Origin: Jeotgalibaca sp. MA1X17-3
GTDB lineage: Bacteria > Bacillota > Bacilli > Lactobacillales > Aerococcaceae
Direction of reading: 5' to 3'
Length of the DNA stretch: 64,000 nt
Assembly (NCBI RefSeq): GCF_021513155.1
Contig: NZ_CP090984.1
Span: 26,997-90,996, forward strand
Positions 27,852 through 36,756 of this stretch are shown piece after piece. The first letter of the stretch is position 1, and each line of letters starts with the position of its first letter. A program made the position numbers and the translations under genes. The notes below the pieces were generated by a model. That model made no database searches. It was not told the DNA's origin and saw nothing but the letters and a program-made list of their open reading frames with translations.

Positions 27852-28247
27852 ATGGTAAAGCCTTTTGATGTTATTATCGTTTTCTTTCTGATTGTTCTAT
27901 CGTTTTTACCATCACTGATCTTTACTTCCCATACTGTTCATAGTGATGCGAATAAACGGTATGCAGTTATCTCAATCAATGGGGAGGAAATGGATCGTTT
28001 CCTCCTGACCGGGAATGAGGAACATAAACTAATTACGTATTATCCAGCACCGGGGATCTATAACATTGTTGAAATTGATGGAGAAAGAATTCGTGATAAA
28101 GAAGATAATAGTCCTCAACAAATTGCAGTAAGAACAGGATGGATCCAATCTACTGGGCAAACTAGTCTCAACATTCCCCATCGATTTCTTATTGAAATCG
28201 TTTCAGAGAATCGAGAAGAGTCAGACATTGATATCCTGGTAAAATAA
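27852..28247 (+). CDS. NusG domain II-containing membrane-anchored protein
   Basis: A 131-residue protein with an N-terminal membrane anchor (about residues 5-26) and an extracellular NusG_II domain (about 38-130). The family pattern is visible in KRYAVISINGEEM and GWIQSTGQTSLNIPHRFLIEIV. In most members the segment after GQT holds a Cys (VCLPHK); here it is LNIPHR. Proteins of this family are often encoded beside lipoprotein, thiamine or electron-transfer genes. The ATG has only a weak ribosome site, and the gene probably depends on upstream read-through. Confidence 0.8.
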   Translation: MVKPFDVIIVFFLIVLSFLPSLIFTSHTVHSDANKRYAVISINGEEMDRFLLTGNEEHKLITYYPAPGIYNIVEIDGERIRDKEDNSPQQIAVRTGWIQSTGQTSLNIPHRFLIEIVSENREESDIDILVK

Positions 28248-28330
28248 CGAGAGAGTTGATTAACAGAGAACCTAGTATAAGCAGTACGATAAAAGGTTTA
28301 AAAAATTGATTCTTGAAAATAGGTGAAGGC

Positions 28331-29800
28331 ATGAAAAAAAATAATAAATGGTATTTAACTATCATGTTATCTGTAATAGTATTAATAGTTTATGTGGGCT
28401 ATTTTATTATAGATAGAGAAGAAGATTCTCGCAATGACATTGTAAATATAGAATTACCATTAAATAATACTATTAATCAAAATAAAAACAGCAGTAAGTT
28501 GCCCATTCCACCTCTCTTGGAGGATAAGAATCCTGAAAGTGGAAAAGCAGAATTTGATTTGAGCGTACAATATGGAGAAATGGAGTTTTTTGAAGGCCAA
28601 AAAGCAGATACTTTGGGTTATAACGGAGACTATCTAGGTCCCATTATAAAGGTTAGTAAAGGTGATGAAGTAAAAATAAATGTAAAAAATACACTGGATG
28701 AATTCACTACCGTACATTGGCATGGTTTAGAGGTACCAGCTGAGATGGATGGGGGGCCACACCAAGGAATAGAACCACGCTCAACTTGGAATCCCAATTT
28801 TACAATCAACCAACCAGCTGCGACACTATGGTACCATCCCCATTTACTAGATAAAACGGGTGAACAAGTCTATAAAGGACTTGCCGGACTCTTCTATATT
28901 GAAGACGAAAAATCAAAAGAATTAAATATCCCCAAAGATCATGGTATCAATGATATTCCATTGATCGTACAGGATAAGCGGTTTACGAAAGAGGGAAACA
29001 TCCCTTATGAATTAAACATGAGAGATACTATGGATGGCTTCTTTGGGAACACCGTTTTAATTAATGGAGCAATCAGTCCTGAATTAGATGTTAAAAGTGA
29101 ACTGGTTAGATTAAGGATTTTAAATGGATCCAATGCTAGAGATTATGATTTCAACTTTAGCGATAATGCTAGCTTTTATCAAATTGCTTCTGATGGGGGA
29201 TTTTTAAAAGAAAGTGTAGAAATGACTAATGTAAAGCTCGCACCAGCTGAGAGAGCTGAAATACTCGTTGATTTTTCTAAGTATAAAGTGGGAGATCAAG
29301 TAACATTTAGAGATACCGAGAATAATTTGATGACGATAAATATAGTGGAAGACAGTACTAAAAAGATAGAAATACCTAGAGAGCTAGTAGAAATACCAAC
29401 ATACAATAGAGATGATATCGTTCGTTCAAGAGAATTTGTTATGAGTGGTATGGGTCCAATGGTAGCGATTAATGGCAAGCAAATGGATATGGATAGAATA
29501 GATGAAGAAGTAAAGGTAAACGAACTAGAAGAGTGGGTGGTATCTAACCAGTCATCAGGAGGAATGATGTCTTCCTCACCTCATCCTTTCCATGTACACG
29601 GGGTACAATTTCAGATCGTGGAAAGAAACGGAGAAGTACCCCCATTGAATGAACAAGGTTGGAAAGATACCGTAATGGTCAAAAATAATGAAGAAGTAAA
29701 ATTATTAGTAATTTTTAAAGAGAAAGGTCTTTTTATGTACCATTGTCATATTTTAGAACATGAAGATTCAGGGATGATGGGGCAATTTATAGTTGACTAA
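28331..29800 (+). CDS. Multicopper oxidase, membrane-anchored
   Basis: An oxidase of about 489 residues that most likely oxidises Cu(I) to less toxic Cu(II) outside the cell. All four copper-ligand motifs are present: HWHGLE (about residues 129-134), WYHPHLLDKTG, HPFHVHGVQF and MYHCHILEHEDSGMMG with the type-1 Cys and Met. An N-terminal hydrophobic segment (about 7-26) serves as anchor or signal. ATG 28331 with AGGTGAAGG upstream is chosen over an earlier TTG at 28313. It resembles the plasmid mco genes accompanying copB in staphylococci. Confidence 0.93.
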   Translation: MKKNNKWYLTIMLSVIVLIVYVGYFIIDREEDSRNDIVNIELPLNNTINQNKNSSKLPIPPLLEDKNPESGKAEFDLSVQYGEMEFFEGQKADTLGYNGDYLGPIIKVSKGDEVKINVKNTLDEFTTVHWHGLEVPAEMDGGPHQGIEPRSTWNPNFTINQPAATLWYHPHLLDKTGEQVYKGLAGLFYIEDEKSKELNIPKDHGINDIPLIVQDKRFTKEGNIPYELNMRDTMDGFFGNTVLINGAISPELDVKSELVRLRILNGSNARDYDFNFSDNASFYQIASDGGFLKESVEMTNVKLAPAERAEILVDFSKYKVGDQVTFRDTENNLMTINIVEDSTKKIEIPRELVEIPTYNRDDIVRSREFVMSGMGPMVAINGKQMDMDRIDEEVKVNELEEWVVSNQSSGGMMSSSPHPFHVHGVQFQIVERNGEVPPLNEQGWKDTVMVKNNEEVKLLVIFKEKGLFMYHCHILEHEDSGMMGQFIVD

Positions 29801-30151
29801 CCCTCATTGAAAGCAACTTATAATCCAAATAGTTGGCTAAAATGTAGTGAGGAATATCTTTTATAAATTAGACCACCTGTTTTTCAGACTCAAATCTCTT
29901 CCCAATAAGTTTCGTTATCCTTTTATCAGGTCACCTTTATTAAATAGATGTGTGGAATTTGAACATTCAGATTCTTTTAAAGTAGCCATTCATTGTTGTG
30001 TTCCTATCAGTTGTCTACTTTCATATAAAAGCGTTAATAAAATAGTGTCACTTGTTAAAAGGGTTTCTTGTCTTATTAAGAACCATTTAACTGTACACAC
30101 AAAAAAGAAAGCGTTACCATTAAAGTAACCTATACTAGAGAGGAGCCGATC
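29801..30151. other. Spacer after the oxidase gene
   Basis: About 350 bp. A GTG-started frame (29847-30128) is open, but it has no ribosome site and its Cys/His/Phe-rich composition looks random. I do not count it as a gene. Confidence 0.4.
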
Positions 30152-30370
30152 ATGCATACCCAATTTGATTATATAGATTCTAATATGTTCTTAGTTTGGT
30201 TGATACCGGTAGCAGTCTTCTTAGTGATTGGATTTTCAATCTATATGATAAATAATAATGAAAATAGAACCAGTACAGAATCTGTATTTGATATTTTAGA
30301 TAAAAGGTACGCAAATGGAGAAATTGATGAAGTAGAGTATCTTCGGAAGAAGAAAGCATTAAAAAGATAA
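30152..30370 (+). CDS. SHOCT-domain small membrane protein, second copy
   Basis: A 72-residue protein with one membrane segment (about residues 12-33) and a C-terminal SHOCT motif (ESVFDILDKRYANGEIDEVEY). It has the same plan as the protein at 27554 but a different N-terminus without the Met/Gly stretch. AGAGAGGAG precedes the ATG. It is followed at 33 bp by the DUF302 gene, so the two are probably co-transcribed. Confidence 0.85.
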   Translation: MHTQFDYIDSNMFLVWLIPVAVFLVIGFSIYMINNNENRTSTESVFDILDKRYANGEIDEVEYLRKKKALKR

Positions 30371-30403
30371 TAATACGGTACTTACAAAGTAGGAGGTGAG
30401 GAA

Positions 30404-30790
30404 ATGAATATTGTTTATGAGAGAAGAACCGATAAAAGTTTACATGAAGCGATTCAATCTTTAGAAGAGAGTTTAAAAGAAGCTAGTTTTGGAGTATTAT
30501 GGCAATTAAACTTCAAAGACAAGCTTGCTGAAAAGGGATTAGAATTAAAGGATGATTTTATCGTTCTAGAGGTGTGTAATCCCAAACAGGCAAAAGATGT
30601 ATTGGAAAAAAATATTCATGTAGGATATGTGTTGCCGTGTAAAATGGTGGTGAGAACTGAAGATAGGAAGACCTACGTGGGAATGACAAGCCCTGAAAAA
30701 CTTATTGGCTTGTTTGATGAATCAGAATTAAAAGACATCGCTAAGGAAGTGGAAGCTTCTTTAAAAAAAGCTATTGCAGCCTCAATCTAG
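30404..30790 (+). CDS. DUF302-domain protein
   Basis: A 128-residue soluble protein matching DUF302 throughout: an early SLEESLKEASFGVLWQLNF, then LEVCNPKQAKDVL and a C-terminal amphipathic helix. The family has an alpha/beta fold, is common in redox and metal clusters and has no proven reaction. The Cys in EVCNP is conserved in the family, and a second lies in VLPCKMVV. AGGAGGTGAGG precedes the ATG. Confidence 0.88.
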   Translation: MNIVYERRTDKSLHEAIQSLEESLKEASFGVLWQLNFKDKLAEKGLELKDDFIVLEVCNPKQAKDVLEKNIHVGYVLPCKMVVRTEDRKTYVGMTSPEKLIGLFDESELKDIAKEVEASLKKAIAASI

Positions 30791-30850
30791 TCATTTTTGA
30801 TTGGATACTACAACTAGAAAAGATAGGAAAAAGAAAGAGGAGGAAGAAAG

Positions 30851-31297
30851 ATGAATAAAAGTTATGCAAAATTTCTGGGAATGATTGTTACTGCTGGCAT
30901 ACTCATGTATGGAGTGATGTACCTGAATACCTACGAAATAGATCATGTATATTTTAGTGAAATGCGTTTGTACATGACTATATTATCAACAAGTGTCATG
31001 GCCGTTGTCATGCTTTTGTTTATGCTACAAATGCTTAAAAATAAAAAAGCAAATATTTCTATTATTTTAGTAAGCATTTTAGTATTTACAGGTTCGTTCT
31101 TTTTGATGCGGAACCAAACAACGATAGACGAAGTAGATTACATGCAAGCGATGATTCCTCATCACTCTATCGCTATACTAGCAAGTGAAAGAGCGAATAT
31201 TAAAGATCCTAGAGTGAAGAAACTTTCGGAGGATATAATTAAAGCTCAAGAAAAAGAAATCAAAGAAATGAAAGAACTGATTGAAGAGCTTAAATAG
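30851..31297 (+). CDS. DUF305-type membrane protein
   Basis: A 148-residue protein with three membrane segments (about 9-25, 41-61 and 72-90) and a short external C-terminal helical domain with YMQAMIPHHSIAILASERA. The PHH motif is the hallmark of DUF305 (ferritin-like, metal-associated). DUF305 proteins are frequent in copper-resistance clusters. AGAGGAGGAAG precedes the ATG. A dead, internally deleted paralogue lies at 17343-17567 at the other end of the copper island. Confidence 0.88.
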   Translation: MNKSYAKFLGMIVTAGILMYGVMYLNTYEIDHVYFSEMRLYMTILSTSVMAVVMLLFMLQMLKNKKANISIILVSILVFTGSFFLMRNQTTIDEVDYMQAMIPHHSIAILASERANIKDPRVKKLSEDIIKAQEKEIKEMKELIEELK

Positions 31298-31509
31298 AGT
31301 TTATTATCAAAGATAATCGGTTTTATTTAACGATAGGATTTTTCAAATGAAGCTAGATAAGAGTTCTTCTGGTATATAGCTCTAAATGGAATGAAACCAA
31401 TGCTTCAACGCACAGTTTCCAACATCCTTTCCACGGATATGATTTCGATACTTTTATAGTAAACACCTACATTCAAATCATTTTTGATAGGTTTTAATTC
31501 TTATGTTCC

Positions 31510-31686
31510 CTATACGGTCTGTAATAGTCTAAGGCCGTATGGACTTGTTTTCCAATAGTTGATTATCTTATAAATGGTTTGACAAGAACGAATTACGTAC
31601 TCTGAAATATCTACTCCCTTGCTATTTTGAAACGAGTAGAACTCCATGAGTACACATTCATCTGTGAGAAGATAAGTATGAGTCAT
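31510..31686 (-). pseudogene. N-terminal remnant of an IS30-family transposase
   Basis: On the minus strand MTHTYLLTDECVLMEFYSF ... RSCQTIYKIINYW reads like the HTH start of IS30-type transposases, which usually begin MTYTHLT and contain RSRQTI. It stops at 31510. Decayed sequence downstream to about 31370 may belong to the same gene. The complete ISL3 element begins 105 bp to the right. Confidence 0.6.
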
Positions 31687-31790
31687 TCGTGATCACTTCT
31701 TTCTTTTGTTTGATGGGATAGACAAATGGAGTGTACCACGGATGATTCTTTTATTTGCATAGAGTCATTTTACAACTTACAGAATATAAA

Positions 31791-33293
31791 GGCTCTTCGT
31801 CAAATCGTGTTGGTAACTACAAATCCGATGAAGAATGAGAGTCACATAATGAATGCTTTCCAACGAACCGTTGGAGAGCATTTTTTTATTTTTGAACGGT
31901 ATTACAGGAAATTAAAATTCTAGTTTTGAACTTAGAAAAACTGCGAAATCCAAAGGCTATTCGTTTGATCACTTTAATTTTATTATTGATTCCTTCAATC
32001 GGTCCATTTGTGTAAGGATGTAAGAACGTATTTTCTACGTATGATTGATACTTTTTAAGAGTTCGCAGACTTGTTTTCATGTAGGAAGAAAGCCCCACTG
32101 GGGCTTCTTTTAAGATCTCTTGGAAAAGAACGAAATCTTTTTGATCAAAGGCAAATAAAAGATCTTGATAGAACTGATACGTCGTTTTGTATTCGTCTCC
32201 CAAATTTAAAAGGTAATCCATGACCCCTGTCTGACTTTTCATTCCTTTAAACAATCGGTGATACGAATAGTGAACGGAATTCAAATCGGATTCTCTCTTT
32301 AATCCAAGTTTCCAGTACCGCTTGAGTTTGCGATATTTTTTTAAGTCTTCTGGATTTGAAGTCCGATACTGGTTCATACAGGTCACTCTCGTTTGATTCA
32401 AAGAACGACTAATAAGTTGGACCAAATGAAACGAATCAATAATAATTTTAGCCCGTGGAAATAATTCGTGAATGAGTGTTAAGTAAGGAGTATTCATATC
32501 AATGACAATCGTTTCTACTTTGGAGCGCGTTTCTGTTGAGTAGCGACCAAAGTGGCTTCGAAGGGTTGGTAACCTTCGGTCTGATAAAACATCAATAACC
32601 TGGTGGGTCACAGAATCGATATAGATAAAGCTCATCTGATTTCCGACAGAATGAAACTCATCAAAGGATAAATGTTTAGGGAGAGAGTGTGTACGTAATT
32701 GAAAGGAAGAAGCCATGATTTGAATGACTCGTGAAGTTGTCGTTGGGCTAACGTGGTGACGCCTCGCTAAGTCTTTCTCTGAAATTTTATCTTTCGATTC
32801 AATCGCGATGGATTGTTTAACCGTATTGGAAATGAAGCAATGCCGGTCTACCTCGCTTGTTTCTGCACAGAAAGTAGAGACACATTTTTTACAATAAAAG
32901 CGTTGTTTTTTTAGCAGTAAGTATGTTGGGTAATGGCTGGTGCTATTCAACGTTAACCGACTCGTCTTAAAGCCATATTTAATAATAGATGTTCCTTCTT
33001 TTCCCATCCCACAGTTGACACACCGGAGAGGTGTGTAGGAAAGGATGCCATAAAAAACCTTCGAGAGAATCCCTTTGATTTTCGTCTCTTTACAAAAGGA
33101 TTGTAAGAACGTAATGTTTTTATCTTTCAAATCTAGCATGGTTCGAATATAATGAGAATGGGACATGTGAAAACCTCCTTTAGAATGTTGTGTCGTAACT
33201 TTATTCTATCGGATTTTTTCACATGTTTCTATTTTTTTGAATAAAAATAGGCATTGGTGATTGTAAGCCACCAACACCAAATATTATAGAGCC
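31791..33293. mobile_element. Complete ISL3-family insertion sequence, 1503 bp
   Basis: The left end GGCTCTTCGTCAAATCGTG and the right end, which reads inward as GGCTCTATAATATTTGGTG, are imperfect inverted repeats sharing GGCTCT and GTGTTGG. Both flanks carry the same 8-bp target duplication AATATAAA (31783-31790 and 33294-33301), as expected for ISL3. A terminator hairpin lies inside the left end (31854-31887). The element is intact and probably a recent insertion into older IS debris. Confidence 0.92.
31886..33166 (-). CDS. ISL3-family transposase
   Basis: A 426-residue transposase of full length. The N-terminus holds the zinc-ribbon pattern CVNCGMG ... CKKC and the core carries the DDE region (VIDMNTPY, IIIDSFHLVQ). 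The C-terminal NGPIEGINNKIKVIKRIAFGFR is the family's conserved end. It is the only gene of the element. AAAGGAGGTTTTC precedes the ATG on the minus strand. No frame breaks are seen, so the element may be active. Confidence 0.94.
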   Translation of the reverse strand: MSHSHYIRTMLDLKDKNITFLQSFCKETKIKGILSKVFYGILSYTPLRCVNCGMGKEGTSIIKYGFKTSRLTLNSTSHYPTYLLLKKQRFYCKKCVSTFCAETSEVDRHCFISNTVKQSIAIESKDKISEKDLARRHHVSPTTTSRVIQIMASSFQLRTHSLPKHLSFDEFHSVGNQMSFIYIDSVTHQVIDVLSDRRLPTLRSHFGRYSTETRSKVETIVIDMNTPYLTLIHELFPRAKIIIDSFHLVQLISRSLNQTRVTCMNQYRTSNPEDLKKYRKLKRYWKLGLKRESDLNSVHYSYHRLFKGMKSQTGVMDYLLNLGDEYKTTYQFYQDLLFAFDQKDFVLFQEILKEAPVGLSSYMKTSLRTLKKYQSYVENTFLHPYTNGPIEGINNKIKVIKRIAFGFRSFSKFKTRILISCNTVQK

Positions 33294-33301
33294 AATATAA
33301 A

Positions 33302-33574
33302 CATTGTTCCAACAGCAAATAATTGTCTCAAGTAGTTTCAGATTGTAGAGCTAATTGTTCCGTTGGTATGTCCTCTAAATAATTGAGCTTCCGTAGTGTT
33401 TTAGACAAAGGAAAGCTTGCCCCCATACTTTTTATTTCTCCTTCAGAAGAGCATTTAAACTAAAAAGATGTATGAACCACTAGTGTTTTTCAAAGCTTAC
33501 AAAAAATATGTGGAATTCAGGGTATGTTAATATTTTTAAATGATTGAATTGGATGTACACTTTGAGGTGATAAA
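33302..33574. other. Spacer right of the ISL3 element
   Basis: On the minus strand about 33340-33440 reads SMGASFPLSKTLRKLNYLEDIPTEQLALQ before a stop. This could be a scrap of an older transposase or other gene. No start and no family are visible. Confidence 0.3.
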
Positions 33575-34867
33575 ATGTCAGAATACAAAAAGAACAGCAT
33601 TACATTGCTAGGTGCTATTAGTTTGGGTACTGGAGTGATGATTGGTGCAGGAATATTTTCTTTATTGGGACAGGTAGCAGAACTTAGTGGACATTTATTT
33701 CCCTTTATCTTTATATTTGGAGGGATTGTAACCGGGTTTAGTTCTTATTCCTATATTAAGTTGAGTAATGAGTTCCCTTCATCTGGTGGTATAGCTACAT
33801 TTTTAATAAAAGAATATGGAAAAACCCCTTTATCTGTATCAGCAGCTATGCTTATGGTTTTTTCAATGATAATTAATCAAAGTTTTGTTGGAAGAACATT
33901 TGGTACATATACATTACAACTTTTTGACTCTACGGGGTTAGAGTTCTTAGTCCCTCTTTTAGGTGTAGGATTGCTAGGTTTCGCTTTTTTAATCAATATA
34001 CTGAGTAATCAATTCATTCAAACTTTTTCATCAATTATCTCGTTAATAAAAGTTATGGGTTTATGTATATTTGCAATTACTATACTGTGGGTAGTTGGAT
34101 TTACATTTACACCAGCTGAAGTAGGTAGTCAAGTTTTCAACCCTACTTTGTCCGGTTATATCGCTTCAGTTGCTTTGACCATGATAGCTTTTAAAGGATT
34201 TACTACAATTACTAATGTTGGCTCAGAAGTTATTAATCCAAATAAAAATGTTGGAAAAGCTATCATGATTTCAATTGCAATAAGTTTAGTAGTATATGTT
34301 TTATTAGCTTGGGCAGTATCCAGTAATTTATCCTTAGAGAATATTATAAAGTCCAAAGACTATGCACTTGCGGAAGCTGCGCGGCCAGCGTTTGGGAAAC
34401 TGGGAGTATGGTTTACGGTTACTATCGCGATTCTTTCAACAACATCAGGAGTTATTGCCAGTGTTTTTGCCGTGTCACGGATGGTAGCAATGCTAACAGA
34501 GATGGAACTTATTCCTCATAGTCACTTTGGTATGGCTGGAAACATTCAAAAACATGCATTAGTTTATACAATTGGTATTGGAATGGCGGTAACTATATTC
34601 TTTGACTTAACAAGAATAGCTTCAATAGGCACTATTCTCTACTTAGTCATGGACATAATCATTCATTGGGGATTATTGAGGAATTTAAGAGAGCAAGTTA
34701 AAGTCAATTCTTTCATTGTTTTTACCGCATTGAGTATGGATACTATTGTACTTGGTGCCTTTATCTGGTTAAAAGCTACAACAGATATAATAGTGGTAAT
34801 CATATCTTTTGTAGCCATTCTCTTAATCTTCATGGGAGAAAAGTGGTTTTTAAGGAAGAACGTTTAA
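33575..34867 (+). CDS. APC-family amino-acid permease
   Basis: A 430-residue membrane transporter with about twelve hydrophobic segments. The first segment carries the family's substrate-site motif GAISLGTGVMIGAGIFSLLG, and helix 3 follows. It belongs to the APC superfamily and is probably a proton-coupled amino-acid transporter. The substrate cannot be read from the sequence. TTGAGGTGA precedes the ATG. It stands alone between the ISL3 element and the adenylate-kinase-like gene, with slightly lower GC than the copper genes. Confidence 0.88.
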   Translation: MSEYKKNSITLLGAISLGTGVMIGAGIFSLLGQVAELSGHLFPFIFIFGGIVTGFSSYSYIKLSNEFPSSGGIATFLIKEYGKTPLSVSAAMLMVFSMIINQSFVGRTFGTYTLQLFDSTGLEFLVPLLGVGLLGFAFLINILSNQFIQTFSSIISLIKVMGLCIFAITILWVVGFTFTPAEVGSQVFNPTLSGYIASVALTMIAFKGFTTITNVGSEVINPNKNVGKAIMISIAISLVVYVLLAWAVSSNLSLENIIKSKDYALAEAARPAFGKLGVWFTVTIAILSTTSGVIASVFAVSRMVAMLTEMELIPHSHFGMAGNIQKHALVYTIGIGMAVTIFFDLTRIASIGTILYLVMDIIIHWGLLRNLREQVKVNSFIVFTALSMDTIVLGAFIWLKATTDIIVVIISFVAILLIFMGEKWFLRKNV

Positions 34868-35202
34868 ATACTTTTGCGCAAATATTAATCCTCATTCTGA
34901 TATGAGAAGTAGACGAGTAGAGCAGTGAATGCAACTCTAACCACTACTGGAGATTTCATAAGCAATTAAAAAATTATTCCAGCTATAGAAAGTCATTATA
35001 ACTGGATCAATAGCTCGTGCACTGTTACTGGATAATGCGCTAGTAGAATTCTATACTAATTTTTAAACGAGAGCGCACATCAAAGAAATAAATGAGGAAA
35101 TGAAAAAATAGCTAGTTTCATGCCACATTAACTGAAACCATAGAAAATAAAAACAAACAAATTTTTAAAAATAGTCTCTGTTAGGGTAGTAAACAAGGGT
35201 TC
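34868..35202. other. Gene-free spacer
   Basis: About 330 bp of AT-rich sequence with frequent stops in all frames. I see no gene, only the beginning of the structured leader that follows. Confidence 0.35.
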
Positions 35203-35292
35203 TTTCAGATGTTGTTCGCTGAATGGAATATGTCTGAAACACCATAGTGCGGACTATATGGAAAGAATTGATAACTACTATCGATTCTTTCC
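35203..35292 (+). promoter_or_regulatory. Structured leader upstream of the adenylate-kinase-like gene
   Basis: Three consecutive hairpins can be drawn: TTTCAGA (35203) with TCTGAAA (35233), CCATAGT with ACTATATGG, and a 14-bp stem GGAAAGAATTGATA / TATCGATTCTTTCC (35260-35292) around ACTAC. The last ends 35 bp before the start codon and has no T tract. It may be a regulatory leader. It could also be IS debris, since the minus strand here reads VVINSFHIV, reminiscent of ISL3 transposases. Confidence 0.4.
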
Positions 35293-35327
35293 ATGTTGTT
35301 TTAAAAACAAGAGAAAGGGAGTTAAAC

Positions 35328-35858
35328 ATGATTATTATTCTGTTAGGTGCACCAGGTTCTGGTAAGGGAACCATCGCTGAACTAATCCAAAAAAAACATC
35401 AAATTCCAATTATATCTTCAGGGGAAATACTACGCGCCGAAATGAATAAAAGAACAGAAATAGGGAAAAAAGTTTCTCGTTTTCTCTTGTCAGGGGAATT
35501 AGTTCCTGATGAAATAATTAATTCACTGATTGAAAATAAAATAAAACAACTTCGATATGAGCAATCAGTTATTATAGATGGTTATCCTCGTAATCAAAAT
35601 CAAGCTATCGCATTAAATAAAGTATGGAAGTCAGAACTGATTGTTTTTTATTTAGATTTACCAAAAAAAACTTTAGTAGATCGGCTGTTACATCGTGGTA
35701 GGGTAGATGACACAGAAAAAATTATTGAACGACGGTTTGAGGTGTATTTAAATGAGACTCAACCATTAATAGATTATTACACACGAACAGATGTTTTAAT
35801 AAAAATAAATGAAATATCTTCAATGGAGATTTTTAAAAAAATTGAAACAGTTTTATAA
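35328..35858 (+). CDS. Adenylate-kinase-like nucleoside monophosphate kinase
   Basis: A 176-residue P-loop kinase: LGAPGSGKGT at residues 6-15, the AMP-site SSGEILR, IIDGYPRNQNQA and the LID arginines (LLHRGRVDD). The LID is short and zinc-free, and the protein is shorter than usual bacterial adenylate kinases (210-220), so specificity may differ. AGAAAGGGAG before ATG 35328 decides the start; an earlier GTG at 35247 would put the leader hairpin in the protein. An accessory copy on a mobile element is uncommon. Confidence 0.85.
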   Translation: MIIILLGAPGSGKGTIAELIQKKHQIPIISSGEILRAEMNKRTEIGKKVSRFLLSGELVPDEIINSLIENKIKQLRYEQSVIIDGYPRNQNQAIALNKVWKSELIVFYLDLPKKTLVDRLLHRGRVDDTEKIIERRFEVYLNETQPLIDYYTRTDVLIKINEISSMEIFKKIETVL

Positions 35859-36059
35859 ACCGGAAGTCATTTTATCACAGGATAAAATTAAAAATTTTAG
35901 GGATAGTCATTTCTGAGACTATTTTTGAGTTTAGCAATGAATGAGGCTATCTTTAGAAAATTAAGTTTGATACCCTGACTCTGAAAGAAGCAAAGAAAAG
36001 AACTTAATCAACTTAGTCTTAAGAATATCTAATGATTTCCAATAAAGGAGAAGATGTAA

Positions 36060-36686
36060 ATGAACAACGAAACTAAAAAAATTAAAAATCGCTATAATCG
36101 TGTTTCTCATATTTATGATCTTTTAGAAAGACCAATGGAAGCGGTGATAATGAGTTCGTGGAGAGAAAAGCTGGTTGCGATTGTTGAAGGAAAACAAGTT
36201 TTGGAAGTTGGGGTTGGTACTGGGAAAAACTTACTTTTATATCCGGAAGTTTTAGAAGTAATCGGTATCGATTTTAGTGAAGATATGTTAGAAAAGGCAA
36301 TTAAAAAGACAAAAGAAAAAAAGAATATTACGTTAATAGAAATGGATGTCCAGGACATGAGGTTTGCAGATAATACTTTTGATACGGTTGTTACTTCTTG
36401 TGTATTTTGTTCGGTTCCAGATCCTATAAAAGGGCTAGAAGAAATAAAAAGAGTCTGTAAAGCCAATGGTAAAATTGTTATGTTGGAACATATGAGAAGC
36501 CATCATACTGTTGCTGGTAATTTTATGGATATGTTAAATTTTATCCCTTTGCATATTTGGGGAGCTAATATTAATAGAGAGACAATCACTAATCTTTTGA
36601 AGGCTGGATTCAAAGAAGAAGATATAGTAACCCAAGACTTATGGAGTGATATTGTGAAATTAATAGAAATAAGAAATAACAAATAA
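36060..36686 (+). CDS. Class I SAM-dependent methyltransferase
   Basis: A 208-residue methyltransferase with the UbiE/PmtA-like plan: YNRVSHIYDLLERPME near the start, motif I VLEVGVGTGKNLLLYP at about residues 47-62, GIDFSEDMLEKA, and motif IV FDTVVTSCVFCSVPDP. UbiE-type enzymes methylate quinones and PmtA types methylate phosphatidylethanolamine; the acceptor here is not known. Related genes are frequent in metal-resistance islands of Gram-positive bacteria. AAAGGAGAAG precedes the ATG. It lies about 200 bp after the kinase gene. Confidence 0.85.
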   Translation: MNNETKKIKNRYNRVSHIYDLLERPMEAVIMSSWREKLVAIVEGKQVLEVGVGTGKNLLLYPEVLEVIGIDFSEDMLEKAIKKTKEKKNITLIEMDVQDMRFADNTFDTVVTSCVFCSVPDPIKGLEEIKRVCKANGKIVMLEHMRSHHTVAGNFMDMLNFIPLHIWGANINRETITNLLKAGFKEEDIVTQDLWSDIVKLIEIRNNK

Positions 36687-36756
36687 ACATGTAGGGTCCA
36701 TTAAAATGGATTTTACATGTTTATTTATTTAAGTAGTAGATAAGTCTATTTCTAGG

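Noticed and set aside
29847..30128. Open plus-strand frame of 93 codons after the multicopper oxidase gene
   Set aside because: GTG start without ribosome site, odd composition rich in Cys, His and Phe, no recognisable motif; probably chance.
31726..31923. Plus-strand frame running into the ISL3 left end
   Set aside because: It crosses the IS boundary and target duplication, so it cannot be an old gene; it has no ribosome site.
35165..35374. Minus-strand frame with VVINSFHIV, possibly an ISL3 transposase scrap
   Set aside because: The likeness covers only a few residues, and the palindromic DNA makes both strands read similarly, so it was not called as an element.
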